A DNA stretch of 64,000 nucleotides from Paraspadella gotoi (taxonomy: Eukaryota > Chaetognatha): assembly GCA_051294375.1 (NCBI GenBank), contig CM119266.1, positions 25,317,731 through 25,381,730 on the forward strand, in the 5' to 3' direction. Below the pieces are notes generated by a model. That model was not told where the DNA came from and searched no databases. It saw nothing but the letters and a program-made list of their open reading frames with translations. Both the position numbers and the translations under genes were made by a program. Of this stretch, positions 45,907 through 58,718 are shown piece by piece. Within the stretch, counting starts at the first letter, position 1. The number at the start of each line of letters is the position of its first letter.

Positions 45907-47413
45907 CCACGTTCACCACACCCGGTGACCTTTTCTCCTGCCCCTCTGTCCCCCCCATCGCTCTCTGCCATCTCCTTTCAATCGTCTACTCGACATCCTA
46001 CGTGTTGCATCGATGGATGCGTTCTCCGCGCGCTTCTGCCGCCGCACGCCCGCGCCGCCTCCTCTCTGCCGCCGACACAGTCTTGAGATTTTGTTGCACA
46101 ACTTGCTGCGGCCGACGTCGGAAGTGATTTAATTCATTTGCCGATCCATTCCGCGTCGAACAAACAAGCTCTTCAAAACGACGCCCCCTCCTCTTCCACT
46201 TCCTCCTACTCCCTCGTCCTCCACTCCTCGCTAGAGTGAACGGTCATCAAAGAGATTAAGTGATTCTCTTATCTTGTTCAGTCTTCGCCAGTAATAAGCC
46301 TGAGGAGGTTTTTTTTTTCCTCCGGAACATGAATACTTTATTATGATATTATAATCATATATGTTATGCATAGTTCTGTTTCAACTTAAAAACAGTATTC
46401 CTATATAGATCTGATTCGATAAACCTTCTACCCTACACCCTATCTATCCATTCTAGTACTACTGGTAGAGTGAGATTCTCCCGCCCTTTCTCTTTGCAAA
46501 ACGTCCGCGGATGACGCAATATTTTTTTTTCACTGGCTAAAAGTTCACGTAATAAATTCTGACGGATCGGGTCACATTCAGGAGGTTATTTAATGGAAAG
46601 CCAAAAGTTTTTCTCGTCAAAAGAAGTAAGAAATACTAAACAACAAATATATAATAATAAAGAATATGACTATAAACGACAGTTTATAAAACTCACTCAA
46701 AAAAGCGACGCCCACTACCATCCAAACCGGACTGACCGACCAAAATAAAAACGTCGTCTGTTAGAGATGCAACTTGCGGCATTCAAGAAAATCTCGCTTT
46801 TAAAATTAAGTCTTCTCTCGCGTCGTGAAAATCGATTTTTCGCTTTTGACGTGAAGTTCTTTCTCTCGCGTTCCGTCTACGAGCTCGGGCGCCGCAGTCG
46901 GGTGCTGGGGGAGAGGGTCGTTTAATTTTCCGAGCGTGAAACGGGCGAGTTCAATCACAAAGGTTCAGCCTCCGTTGAAAAATTTATTTCACGTAAATTT
47001 TCAATTCGTGAACTTTAACTTTAGTATCAATAACATTTTTGAGAGTGTATATCTGTAAAAGAAGGAGTAAGCATTTTTTTTCTTAACTCGACTGACGAAT
47101 GAGAGCCTCCATCTCAAAGTACATCACATCAATGACTGCCTCCATCTCAAAGTACACCACATCACCCGACCTGACCCGATTGATCCAACCAAACGAAAGG
47201 CGATATTTCGGAAGGGAAAACGCGCGCGTCTCTTCGTCCTTTCCGTGAGATGTTTGCGCAAATGTTTCTCTTTATTATTTTGGTTCTCTTTTAGTTAAAA
47301 TTTTTTTTTGGTCTCTTTTTTGACGTTTGTTTCAATTTTTTTAGAATCACAATTGTGATTCGACTTTTAAAGCGAGGCAGGTTAATTGGGAAGGGAAGAA
47401 TCTAGCGCGACAG
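45454..47413. other. Arm sequence present in three copies in the window
   Basis: This interval (up to about 47355) is found inverted at 49339-51260 and again, in part, at 62187-64000. It holds a CT run at 45807-45902, a CpG-rich patch at 45910-46220, two 33-bp units around 47105-47165 and an 18-bp palindrome at 47344-47361. No gene is recognised. The 252-codon frame from 45369 is repeat-derived and is broken in the other copies. Confidence 0.5.
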
Positions 47414-47431
47414 TGAGAGAGAGAGATGAGA

Positions 47432-47509
<78 letters not shown>

Positions 47510-47525
47510 AGAAAGAGAGAGAAAG

Positions 47526-47583
<58 letters not shown>

Positions 47584-47591
47584 GAGAAAGA

Positions 47592-47640
<49 letters not shown>

Positions 47641-47711
47641 CAGAGAGCAGAGAAGAGAGAGGAGAGAGAGGAAATGAAGACAGAGAGGAGAGAGAGAGAG
47701 AGAGAGAGAGA
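47414..47711. repeat. (GA)n microsatellite, compound (left arm)
   Basis: About 300 bases of interrupted GA. The mirror CT tract (48716-49276) contains a 204-N gap. Confidence 0.9.
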
Positions 47712-48092
47712 GTTCAGTTTTCCGCTCTCTTTCACAATCTAGGGGAAAAGCGACTCCGTTTTGCTTCGATGACGCCGAGTAAGACGACGACCAACGACGA
47801 CGACGACGAAAACGACGTAATGACGAAGACGACGACAAAACCTTAACGACGTCAGGTTGGAAGTTTTTTTTGAATATCATTGAAAAGAAAAGAATGATAA
47901 AGTTTACTCGTTCTTTCAATGGCTTTTTGCAATGGTCGTTTACTTTGGCGATTTTTCCCCAAGTTTTTCTCTGTTGTTTTTATTTCCTCCCTTATTATTT
48001 TCCCACGTTTAAAAATGATTTCTGACAATAAAATATAATGGATCTATTGTTTCCGCTGATGATCCTGGTTTTTGGCTGTCGTTTGTCTTAAC

Positions 48093-48330
48093 CTAATTCA
48101 TGATTTTCTTTTTTGGGGGACTTTCGATCTTCTCTCTCTCTCTCTCTCTCTTCTCTTCTCTCTCTCCTCTCTCTCTCTTCTCTCTCTCTCTCTCTCTCTC
48201 TCCTTCTCTCTTCTCCTCTCTTCTCTCTCTCTCTCTCTCTCTCTCTTCCCTTCCTCCCCTTCATATCGCCTTCGTTTATTAGTCGTATGGCGCCCTCATC
48301 CGCCTCGTCCTTTCTCTCGCTTTTTTCTTT
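48093..48330. other. Loop between the palindrome arms
   Basis: 238 bases that are not repeated elsewhere. The centre is a CT run (48131-48245) followed by sequence around a GGCGCC word. If the palindrome is real this is its spacer. If it is a fold-back read this is where the read turned. Confidence 0.8.
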
Positions 48331-48737
48331 GTTAAGACAAACGACAGCCAATAACCAGGATCATCAGCGAAACAATAGATCCATTATATTTTATTGTCAG
48401 AAATCATTTTTAACGTGGGAAAATAATAAGGGAGGAAATAAAAACAAAGAGAAAAACTTGGGGGAAAAATCGCCAAAGTAAACGACCATTGCAAAAAGCC
48501 ATTGAAAGAACGAGTAAAACTTTATCATTCTTTTCTTTTCAATGAATATTCAAAAAAAACTTCCAACCTGACGTCGTTAAGGTTTTGTCGTCGTCTTCGT
48601 CATTATCGTCGTTTTCGTCGTCGTCGTCGTCGTCGTCGTCTTACTCGGCGTCATCGAAGCAAAACGGAAGTCGCTTTTCCCCTCAGATTGTGAAAGAGAG
48701 CGGAAAACTGAAACTCTCTCTCTCTCTCTCTCTCTCT

Positions 48738-48799
48738 TCTTCCGCTTGTGCCCAATTAATCCTCGCCTCGCTTTAAAAAAATCAGAAAATGTCGAATCA
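48738..48799 (+). repeat. Short alternate version of the sequence at 49278-49338
   Basis: After a short CT run this segment reads like the sequence that follows the long CT run at 49.28 kb (shared CCCAATTAA, CCTCGCTTTAAAA and GTCGAATCA), then stops at N. It looks like the same locus seen with a shorter repeat, placed before the gap. Confidence 0.65.
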
Positions 48800-49003
48800 N
48801 NNNNNNNNNNNNNNNNNNNNNNNNNNNNNNNNNNNNNNNNNNNNNNNNNNNNNNNNNNNNNNNNNNNNNNNNNNNNNNNNNNNNNNNNNNNNNNNNNNNN
48901 NNNNNNNNNNNNNNNNNNNNNNNNNNNNNNNNNNNNNNNNNNNNNNNNNNNNNNNNNNNNNNNNNNNNNNNNNNNNNNNNNNNNNNNNNNNNNNNNNNNN
49001 NNN
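48800..49003. other. Assembly gap, 204 N
   Basis: The gap lies between two versions of the same locus and inside a CT microsatellite. Confidence 0.95.
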
Positions 49004-49052
49004 TCCTCTCTGTCTTCATTTCCTCTCTCTCCTCTCTCTTCTCTGCTCTCTG

Positions 49053-49101
<49 letters not shown>

Positions 49102-49109
49102 TCTTTCTC

Positions 49110-49167
<58 letters not shown>

Positions 49168-49183
49168 CTTTCTCTCTCTTTCT

Positions 49184-49214
<31 letters not shown>

Positions 49215-49226
49215 TTTCTCTCTCTC

Positions 49227-49276
<50 letters not shown>
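49004..49276. repeat. (CT)n microsatellite, compound (right arm)
   Basis: Interrupted CT run, the complement of the left-arm GA tract. Confidence 0.9.
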
Positions 49277-49277
<1 letters not shown>

Positions 49278-49332
49278 ACTTGTCGCGCCTAATTCTTCCC
49301 TTCCCAATTAACCTGCCTCGCTTTTAAAAGTC

Positions 49333-49350
49333 GAATCACAATTGTGATTC
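49333..49350. repeat. 18-bp perfect palindrome
   Basis: GAATCACAATTGTGATTC is its own reverse complement. It is also present at 47344-47361. The third copy starting at 62187 keeps only its right two thirds. Confidence 0.8.
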
Positions 49351-50802
49351 TAAAAAATTGAAACAAACGTCAAAAAAGAGACCCAAAAAAAAATTTTAAC
49401 TAAAGAGAACCAAAATAATAAAGAGGAACATTTGCGCCATCTCACGGAAACGGACGAAGAGACGCGCGCGTTTTCCCTTCCGAAATATCGCCTTCGTTTG
49501 GTTGGATCAATCGGGTCAGGTCGGGGTGATGTGGTTGTACTTTGAGATGGAGGCAGTCATTGATGTGATGTACTTTGAGATGGAGGCTCTCATTCGTCAG
49601 TCGAGTTAAGAAAAAAAATGCTTACTCCTTCTTTACAGACCTATACACTCTCAAAAATGTTTACTTGATACTAAAGTTAAAGTTCACGAACTTGAAAATT
49701 TCGTGAAATAAATTTTCAACGAGGCTGAACCTTTGTGATTGAACTCGGCCCGTTTCACGCTCGGAAAATTAAACGACCCTCTCCCCCAGCACCCGACCTG
49801 CGGCGCCGAGCTCGTAGACGGAACGCGAGAGAAAGAACTTCACGTCAAAAGGCGAAAAATCGATTTTCACGACGCGAGAGAAGATTAAATTTTAAAAGCG
49901 AGGATTTTCTTGAATGCCGCAAGTTGCCATCTCTAACAGAGACGTTTTTATTTTTTGGTCGGTCAGTCGGTTTGGATGGTAGTGGGCGTCGCTTTTTTGA
50001 GTGAGTTTATAAACTGTCGTTTATAGTCATATTCTTTATTATTATATATTTGTTGTTTAGTATTTCTTACTTCTTTTGACGAGAAAACTTTTGGCTTTCA
50101 TTAAATAACCTCTCTGAATGTGACCCGATCCGTCAGAATTTATTACGTGAACTTTTAGCCAGTGAAAAAAAATATTGCGTCATCCGCGGACGTTTTGCAA
50201 AGAGGAAAAGGGCGGGAGAATCTCACGCTACCAGTAGTACTAGAATAGATAGATAGGGTGTAGGGTAGAAGGTTTATCCGATATCAGATATAATATAGGA
50301 ATACTGTTTTTAAGTTGAAACAGAACTATGCATAAATATATGATTATAATATCATAATAAAGTATTCATGTTCCGGAGAAAAAAAAAAAACCTCCTTCAG
50401 CTTATTTACTGCGAAGACTGAACAAGATAATGAGAATCACTTAATCTCTTGATGACCGTTCACTCTAGCGAGGAGTGGAGGACGAGGGAGTAGGAGGAAG
50501 GGAAGAGGAGGGGGCGTCGTTTTGAAGAGCTTGTTTGTTCGACGCGGAATGGATCGGCCAAATGAATACATAAATCACTTCCGACGTCGGCCGCAGCAAG
50601 TTGTGCAACAAATCTCAGACTGTGTCGGCGGCAGAGAGAGGCGGCGCGGCGATGCGGCGGCAGAAGCGCCGGCGGGAGACGCATCCATTTCGATGGCAAC
50701 ACCGTAGGATGTCGAGTAGACGATTGAAAGGAGATGGCAGAGAGGGCGGAGTGGGGGGGACAGAGGGGCAGGAGAAAGGTCACCGGAGTGTGGTGAACGT
50801 GG

Positions 50803-50883
<81 letters not shown>

Positions 50884-50895
50884 CGAGAGAGAGAG
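50803..50895. repeat. (GA)n microsatellite (right arm)
   Basis: Almost pure GA, the complement of 45807-45902. The third copy is near 63671-63755. Confidence 0.9.
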
Positions 50896-53800
50896 ACACA
50901 TAGAGGAAACGGAATACCGAGAGAGGGGATAGAAAAGAAAGAAAAGAAGAGAGAGGGGGGGGGAAAAGAAAAAAAAAATATTTTTTGCCGGGTCAGATAA
51001 AGACAAGCGGTTAGATCGACAGGAGGGGGCGCGGTTGGAAAGAAGAATCGAGGAAAAAAAAAAAGAAAAGAAAATAAAGGAAGAAACTCGGTTGGGAGGA
51101 AAGCGGCAGGAAGGAAGAAAAAAAAAATCCGAAGGAAGAAAAGGAAAGGATTGAGTTTTTCTTTCTCGCCGCTAGAGTGGAGGTGGCGACGTTTTTATGG
51201 TCTTCTTTTTTTTTTAGTGAAGCTCTCGCGTCCCCTTTTCTGTCGGGTCGTGGCGACGGCTTGTTGTTGTTCTGTTGTTGTTGTTGTTGTTGTTGGTGTT
51301 GGTGTTGGTGTTGTTGTTGTTGTTGTACGAAGTAAGACGACTTCAAGATCTGTGATCAGCTCACACAGCATACACTGTCGATGGTTGATTTTTTTTTTCC
51401 GCTTTACTCTGCGACATGGCTCTTATAATTGTAACTTTAAAATGAAATATTGAAATAAGAATTTGATACGAAATGAAAATAAAAGTTATAGCTGTCAAAA
51501 TCAGGCGAATAGAAAGAACATTTCCCATTTTTTGTTAGAGAGTAGTTTTTTTTTTAAAAAGGAAAAGAATTCATGTCATTTTCTCTCAACCTCCTTTTCC
51601 TTTTCATTTTTTCATGCCATTTCGTCGCGAGTCTCTTTTCCTTCTTTTTATTCTCTTTCCTTCTTTCTATTCTCTTTTCCTTCTTTCTATTCTCTTTCCT
51701 TCCTTCTGTTCTCTTTTCCTTCTTTCTATTCTCGTTTCCTTCTTTCTATTCTCTTTTCCTTCTTCTATTCTCTTTTTCATTATTTTTCTTTCCTTTTTAC
51801 CTTTTTTTTCGTCATTTCGTTTCAATCCTTTCTTTTCCCCCTTTTCTCCCTTTTTTTCATGTCATTTTATCCCAATTCCTTTTCATTTTTCCCCTTCTAT
51901 TTTCTTTCCTTTTTTACTTTCCCTTTTTCTCTCTATCTCCGTTTCTCCCCGGAGGCTGGATTTCGATCTTCTACCCTCATCGCAAAATCATCAAACCTTT
52001 AATGACTTTTTCTCTTTTTTTAAAAAAAAGGGGAAAAAAAGGAAAAGTTCCCTTATCCATATTTCCAATCTTTTTCCTTTTATTCCCAACCCTGAAGAAC
52101 GATTAACCGAGGACTGTAAAGTAGGGGTGGAGTGATGAAAAGGATTGAGTGATTGAACATTATTTTTTTGCCTGCTATGGACATATAATTAATAAATTTT
52201 AAATCCTTTTAAAATTTCTTTTAGCAGAACAGTATAGCAAATTCAATTATTTATGTAGTAATATCCTTACAAAATCATCAAATTTAAAAATAATTTTTTT
52301 TATTTTAAGAACTGATTTGGATTCGTTGTAAAAAACTAAGAAACTTTTATAAAATATGTTATATGATATTTTTATGTTTTAGATCACAAAAAATGACTAA
52401 AACGTTTTAACATATATAAGTTTCTACTACAGAGAATAAAAAATCAGTGAATTTTCACCTTTTTTCTTATTTTAAACATTGAAGATAATAGAATTTTTGA
52501 TAACATGTTTATATTTTTGATTCAACTTTTTATGAAGAATCTGAATCTTTATTAAAAGTTTTATAAAAATTATTTTTAAAATTTACTATTTTATAAGGAT
52601 ATTACTACAAATATATTATATTTTACTATTCTGTTCCGAGATAATATGAACAAAATATTTTTTGTACTAGTTAATCATTACTATCTCACATCTAAATATC
52701 ATTGTTCGATCATTCAAAATAATTTTTTTGTTCTTGAGTGCTCACTCTACTGTAAAGTCATCTTTTCACTTTTAAAAAAGTTAGAATCAAAGAATTATTC
52801 GAAATATTTTACATTACGATGTCAAAGAACGCATAGCGCTTTCAGCGATGGTGGCGGTCCCTCTTTATGTGCTCTGAGAAAAATGTTCTCAATTAATATG
52901 TTAATTATGTTTACATACATACTACATATATACCTTTGCCATACCTCCTCAATCTCATTACTTATTTTTTTCAGTAAAAACCTCTCACTAGTAACTAGTA
53001 AAAAAAACCTGAAATTTTAACTTCCAAGTCATTTAGTGCAACATTGCGTAATATTTTGGCCTATTTACTATTCAACATAATTGGTGTTTTATTTTTGACC
53101 CTCAACCTCGTTCCAGCTTTTATCGTTTCACGCCAACGCCCAGTTTCTTCCTGCGTTCTTAAAATAAATAAACATTTTCGACATCGCGGCGCCACATCGG
53201 AGAAATGCCGACAAAACCGACAAAACCGACGCCAATTCCAATTGCAGACATATTTTTATTTGCCCGATTCTTGAAGGCAAGACTGGAGAAAGTAAAATTC
53301 TACTACATACTACATAGTACATAGTACATACGCCAGAGCGGCAGACCCGGCTCGACTCAATAACTTCTATTTCCCTCCAGATGATCAAAATCGAGAGTGA
53401 AAAGCTTTTTTTAGTTGCAGAACGATCAGCAGTTTCAACCAGTTTTTTTTTCATCGCACCATGAGACCATTGCTCCTTCACAACTTCCCACTCTTCGCTT
53501 CAGTCAGTGGGTCAAGTTGATCAAAACCCCAACGGATTATCCCATCGCTCTTTCAAGTGATACCTGCCTTCGATGCCTTCCGTTGAGCCGCCGTCCCTTT
53601 CTCCCATTCATCAACGTGATCATTTTTTCCCCTTTTTGTTTGGTCAACCTCTTTTCCCCACTTTTCCTTTGCTTTCCTCTTCATTTCCTTATCCTTTTTC
53701 TCAGCCTTTGCCATCGTCTCTGTCTCCATCTTCCTCTTCGTCCATATTCTCTAATCATCTCTTGTTTTCTCGAACTGTTTCGTCTTTTTCTCCATCAGCA

Positions 53801-56349
53801 ATTTCGCTCGCGTTTTCTCTTGACGATTCATCACCAAATTTGTTTCATTCTCTGTAGCAAATCAGGATTTTCGATATGACTAGGTACTTTCTTCGGGCAT
53901 TTTTGATCTTTTACCATTCCAGCCTTTCTCTCTCTTTTTTTTTTGCAGCCATTTTCCATCATATTCCGCCATTTTCCATTATTCCCCTTAATTTCTCGCC
54001 ATTTTCTGTCGCTTTCAGTTCTTCTACATCCATTAATCAGATCCTCGATCCATTTAAAGTCGATTTGCCTTCGTCCGTCGACGAAACCTCGGAAAGAATA
54101 CGAGAATTTCGGAGAAGGAAGTCACGGGTCGATTCCTGCATCTTCGCACATACTTTAGCCTTCCTTACATCATTGTAATTTGTAAATACAAATACGAGAG
54201 AACCGTCAACAAAAATTGATTTTTTACCTCGTTCCAAAAAAAAAATCCCCCAAAAATGGCTTTAAAAAACCTCGTGGTGCGAATAATCAGGGAAAAGGAT
54301 TAAAGTGGCCACTAAAAATTCTCCCTTGGGTCTGGAGCGCTGAGAGGTCCGAGTCGGATCATCCGTCTTTAACGCGACCCGGAGGCGAAAGACCAACCGG
54401 GGTTGGTTGGGGGTGTAGAAGGGTCGCGGAAGGGACGCGGAAGGGGGGAGTTGAAGGAACGGAGTAGGGATACTGGAAGTCGGGGGCTTAGGATGAACTG
54501 ATTAGGATGAACTGAAAACTGAACTGAATTATCGTTTTTAATATTTTGTTTCGCTGGTGCCTAATACTTTAGGGGAAAAGAAATTTCTGGCTTATCACAT
54601 CGGCTTGATTATTTTTAATGTTTTCCTATTCTCCTAACGATCAGCAAAGTAGAAAAAAAGAGTATGGAATCGTCAGCTCATTTGGTTTTTTTTTTCACTC
54701 CCACCTTAAACGACCAGTTTTATTCTCTGCATCCTCCTCCTCCTCCTCCTCCTCCTCTTCCTTTTTTTTCTTTGTACAGATTTTCTTTTTTTCCCACCTC
54801 TGAATTCTTCTTTCTTTCTTTTTTTTTCTACTCTCCTAGATTAGTACGGTCCTCGCTCTTCGACTTTCCTCTCTTTTATTTCTTTTTATCTCCTTTTTTT
54901 CCCTCCTACCTCTGACTACTCTCTCCCGTTTCTTTTCTTCGTTTTCTTCCTCCTCTTCCTTTCCCTCTTCTTCCTCTTCCTCCTTCCTTCCCATCTTACT
55001 GCTCTTCTTCCTCTTTCTCCTTTTCTCCTCCTCTTCCTCCCCTCCTCTTCCTTGCCCTCTTCCTCCTCATCTTCCTTCCCTTTCCTTCCCTCTTCCTCTT
55101 CTTTCTTTTCTTCTTTCTTCTCTTCCTCTCCATTTTCCTCCCCCTCTTCGTCCTCTTTCTCCTCTTCCTCCCCCTTCCTCCTCGTCCTCCCCCCTCTTCC
55201 TCCTCATTCCCACCACTTCCTCGTTTCGCCTCCACCGAGGCACAAACGAGGGAAGAAAGACGTTGAGAGGAAAAAAAAAGAAGTTTGGAGAAAAGAAAAA
55301 GAAAGAAAGAAAGAAAAGAAAATGGGGGAAAACGAATCTAGAGATGAAAACAAAAGGAAGTCGAGATAATATTTTAAAAGGTTTTTTTGAAAAAGTTTTT
55401 TAAACTACATTTTTTCTGGCTTTTGGCGACCATCTCATGATTTAAGTTAGTGTTTACAAATACTTGTTTTTAATTCGACTGTTCAGTGCTCATTTGTTAT
55501 TCCATCGTTATTATTTCTTTCTTTTTCCAGAGCACCGAAACTCGCCATCAACCGGTAGGAGTAGGACAATTTCCACCAATCCCCACCACTCACGCACAAA
55601 GACTTTTAAATTGAATAAAAGTGGAAAGAAAAAAGGAGGATAGTAAAAATGATGAAATCCGCCGCAACGACAACAGACAACAACTTAGGACTCAGGACGC
55701 GACTTTTGAGACCAAAATAAAAATAACTAATGACTACATTTTTTCGTAAAAAGAAATTTGGATCGAACCCGAGGATGATGATGAGCCATCGGCGAGTCGT
55801 CTGCTTTGACCCTCAACGTCCTTGGCCCTGGACAGATTGGTAAACGGGTCTCCCAGCAACGAGAAACTTCGACGAAACACTGGGCGATTGAGCTCAAAAA
55901 AGTTTCGTTAAGGAAAAGCTTTTAAAAAAAATGACAATGCGGTCACCTCCAGGTCAGTTATTATGAGAGTGAAGTTGAAGCGAAGTGAGGAAAAGATAAA
56001 CAAGTTGTTTTGTGATTGTAATTTGTAGCTGGAGAATGGAATTCTTGTTTTTTGTCGTCTATTGACGATAATTATAAAGTTAACGGTTCCATCTCTCACT
56101 TTAATCAACAGAAGCGAACGTCTAGTGTCTAACGTTTAATTTTTCCATAACTTTTCTACTTCTTCGTTTCGTTCGAAGGCGTTTCATTTATTTTTTTCCT
56201 TCTAATTTTGATCACTTGTTTTCCCCCTTTATTCCCCTCACTTTTTTTGATTGCGCTCTTTAGATAAAGTTCTCTTATTCTTGACTTTTTTTTCTTTTTT
56301 CTTTTCTTTTTTTTCCGTTACTAATTTTTTTTCATCTCTCCACTTTTTA

Positions 56350-56905
56350 GATTCGCCTTCTATTCTTCTTTCCTTCACTTTTCTTTTTAACCTCTCTTCT
56401 TCCATAGTTTTCTCTTTTCCTTTCCTCCCTTTTTCTTTTTAATCGCTCCCTTCTTTTCTTCACTTTTCTTTTTAACCTCTCTTCTTCCCTCGTTTTCTCT
56501 TTCCTTTCCTCCCTTTTTCTTTTTTAATCGCTCTCCTTCTTTCCTTCATTTTCTTTTTAAACTCTCTTTCTTCCCTCGTTTTCTCTTATCCTTTCCTCCC
56601 TTTTTCTTTTTTAATCGCTCTCCTTCTTTCCTTCACTTTTCTTTTTAAACTCTCTCTTCTTCCCTCGTTTTCTTTTTCCTTTCTCCCTTTTTCTTTTTTT
56701 AATCGCTCTCCTTCCTTTCCTTCCTTTTCTTTTTAAAACTTCTCTTCTTCCCTCGTTTTCTCTTTTCCTTTCCTCCCTTTTTCTTTTTTTAATCGCTCTC
56801 CTTCTTTCTTCACTTTCTTTTTAAACTCTCTTCTTCCCTCGTTTTCTCTTTTCCTTTCCTCCCTTTTTCTTTTTTAATCGCTCTCCTTTCCTTCCTCCGC
56901 GTCTC
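56350..56905 (-). repeat. 85-91 bp minisatellite (right arm)
   Basis: Complement of the left-arm array. The TTTTTAATCGCTC word occurs six times at spacings similar to the left arm, so unit number is the same in both arms. Confidence 0.85.
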
Positions 56906-57392
56906 TTTCCTCGCTCCAACCATTTATCCTTCCATTAACTTTGTCCCGCGATGATAGGTGGTCTTTAGGTCTGCTCGACGATTACTCCCCAATGTGAGTG
57001 ACCATTTGGCCGAATAAGGACGTTTAGACTAAGAATGCTCCAACTACAGTAGTTTGACCGGCGATGTAGAGTAATAGGCTATTGAATTTGTTATCGACAT
57101 ACCTTTAAAAAAAAATATATTGATGAAATTTACATCGCTAATCAAAAACTTAACCTGTTGTATCCGAATTGAAGCATTCAGAAATAGGATTACGTGTCAA
57201 TTTTCGTGTAGTAAAATGACTTGCTTTTTAAAATTAAACTTATCATTTAATGGTTTAGAAAAAACAAATATTTTATTGTTTTTAAACGATTTTTTTTACA
57301 GAGAGATTAAAAATATTGTGAGCGCCTAAAAAAGAATAACCCACTGAGGCTTTTTCTAACTGAGATTCTAAGAAGACAGATGGTCTTCCCTT

Positions 57393-57478
57393 TTGAAAGA
57401 TGGAACCATTAAAGATGGCGCCGTTTGACGCGGAGCCATCAAAAACGGCAACGTCTGAAACGGCGCCATCAAAATGCC
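57393..57478 (-). repeat. Degenerate GATGGC repeat with an inverted pair
   Basis: On the minus strand the repeat reads as related short peptides FDGAVSDVA, VFDGSASNGA and IFNGSIF within an 89-codon frame (57282-57551). GATGGCGCCGTTT (57414-57426) and AAACGGCGCCATC (57458-57470) are exact complements. In the left arm the same DNA (39139-39197) has indels that break the frame. Whether it is coding or just a DNA repeat cannot be decided. Confidence 0.5.
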
Positions 57479-58718
57479 ATTGACTCAGTGAATCAGTCAG
57501 CGGACGCAAACGGTCGATCGTTTCTGTCCCTCGCATCCTTGGAACTCTCACCCATTCTATTTCCCCCCACCAAACCCCCTAAACCACCTTCCTAATCTCC
57601 CGAACACCACGCGACCACTCTCCACATGGAACCGTCGTCGATCGCTCAGGCCAAGTCCGCGTCCTTAATGGAACCGGATCTAACCACGGAGGACATCATC
57701 TTGGAAGACCCTGAATTACTCTATTCCATTGTCAGGGTGAGGAGAGAGAGAGAGAGAGGAGAGAGAGACGCAGAAGAGATGAATTAGATTTATTACTATA
57801 ATTGAATCAAAACTATAGTGTTCTTATGAGATTTATATGGGAACGCGGAAAAAATTAACTTAGAATTAGTTATTCTAATTGTTTTTTACATTGTTATGTT
57901 GTGAACGCTTTCTCACGCTTAGTTTTTCCCTTTCCATTCGCGTCCGGCAATACTTTTTTTTTCTAGTTAATCAATTATAAAAGTATATTAAACATTAATT
58001 ATGATTCTTGTTTTAACTTAACGACCTATACAATCAATCAATTCCTCGAACCTCTAAAAAGTCAATCAATCAATTGGATCTGTCGTCGCCGACGAACGTG
58101 ATTCGCATCGAAAGGTGAAAAGTCGGAAAGAGACGGGGGGGGGAGGGGGGGGCACCTCCGAATTATCTACTCGATGTTGAACCTTCTGATCCTTTATGAC
58201 CCTTTTTTGACCCCTTTTGAATCTTTGACCTTCTCACCCGCGAACCTCGCACCCTGCCCCATTTTTCACGCCATCTTTCCCTCGTCAAAGGCTAGGAGAG
58301 ACAGAGTCCGTGGAGATTCGTCGGGCTGTTGACGTCAGAGCGAGACGAAAGGAGGCCGCAGGGAGGGGGAGAGCGTGAGACGGAGAGGGAGCGGACTTCT
58401 TTTGGTGAAGAGTTTGCAGGGCTCTGGAGCCCGTGTTTGGTGCGGGGGAGGGGAGACGTCGTCGTTCGTCGTTCGTCTCCTTCGTCTTCTTAGTTTGAAT
58501 GAGTTCTGCCTTTTCAACTTTTTTTCGCCTTCCGTCATCGTCATTTTGATGACGATGTCATTTGTTGTCCTGAGTTTGGTCGTCGTCGTCGTCGTCGTCT
58601 TCTTCGACCTCGTCGCCAGCGCTACTTTCATCGAGTCGAGCCCTGTGTCAGTTTTCTTGCCAGCGGACGAAAACTTCTTTTTGCCTTTCGTCGTTTTACT
58701 CGACAATAGTTCCGCCCG

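Larger units (their letters stand above)
34403..48092 (+). repeat. Left arm of a ~13.7-kb inverted repeat
   Basis: The reverse complement of this arm is at 48331-62186. From 34403 to 37870 paired positions add up to 96589 throughout, without any length shift, and the frames compared translate identically. Inward of that the arms differ by scattered small indels and by a few patches of strong divergence (for example about 39290-39520). The arm contains a pair of diverged direct copies (34427-35490 and 36000-37645), purine minisatellites, microsatellites and AT-rich sequence, but no recognisable gene. Arms this long with single-base indels in homopolymers suggest two passes of one molecule. A real inverted duplication cannot be excluded. 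Confidence 0.9.

Noticed and set aside
45369-46127. 252-codon plus-strand frame, among the longest ORFs in the window
   Set aside because: It starts at TTG, runs through CAA, T/C and CT repeats, and is broken in both other copies of the same DNA. It reflects composition, not a protein.
47347-47919. 190-codon Ser/Leu-rich frame on the minus strand
   Set aside because: It is the complement of a GA microsatellite plus flanks. Similar frames occur wherever GA/CT runs exist.
48577-49266. 229-codon frame on the minus strand
   Set aside because: It crosses a 204-N gap and otherwise encodes Arg/Glu from GA repeats.
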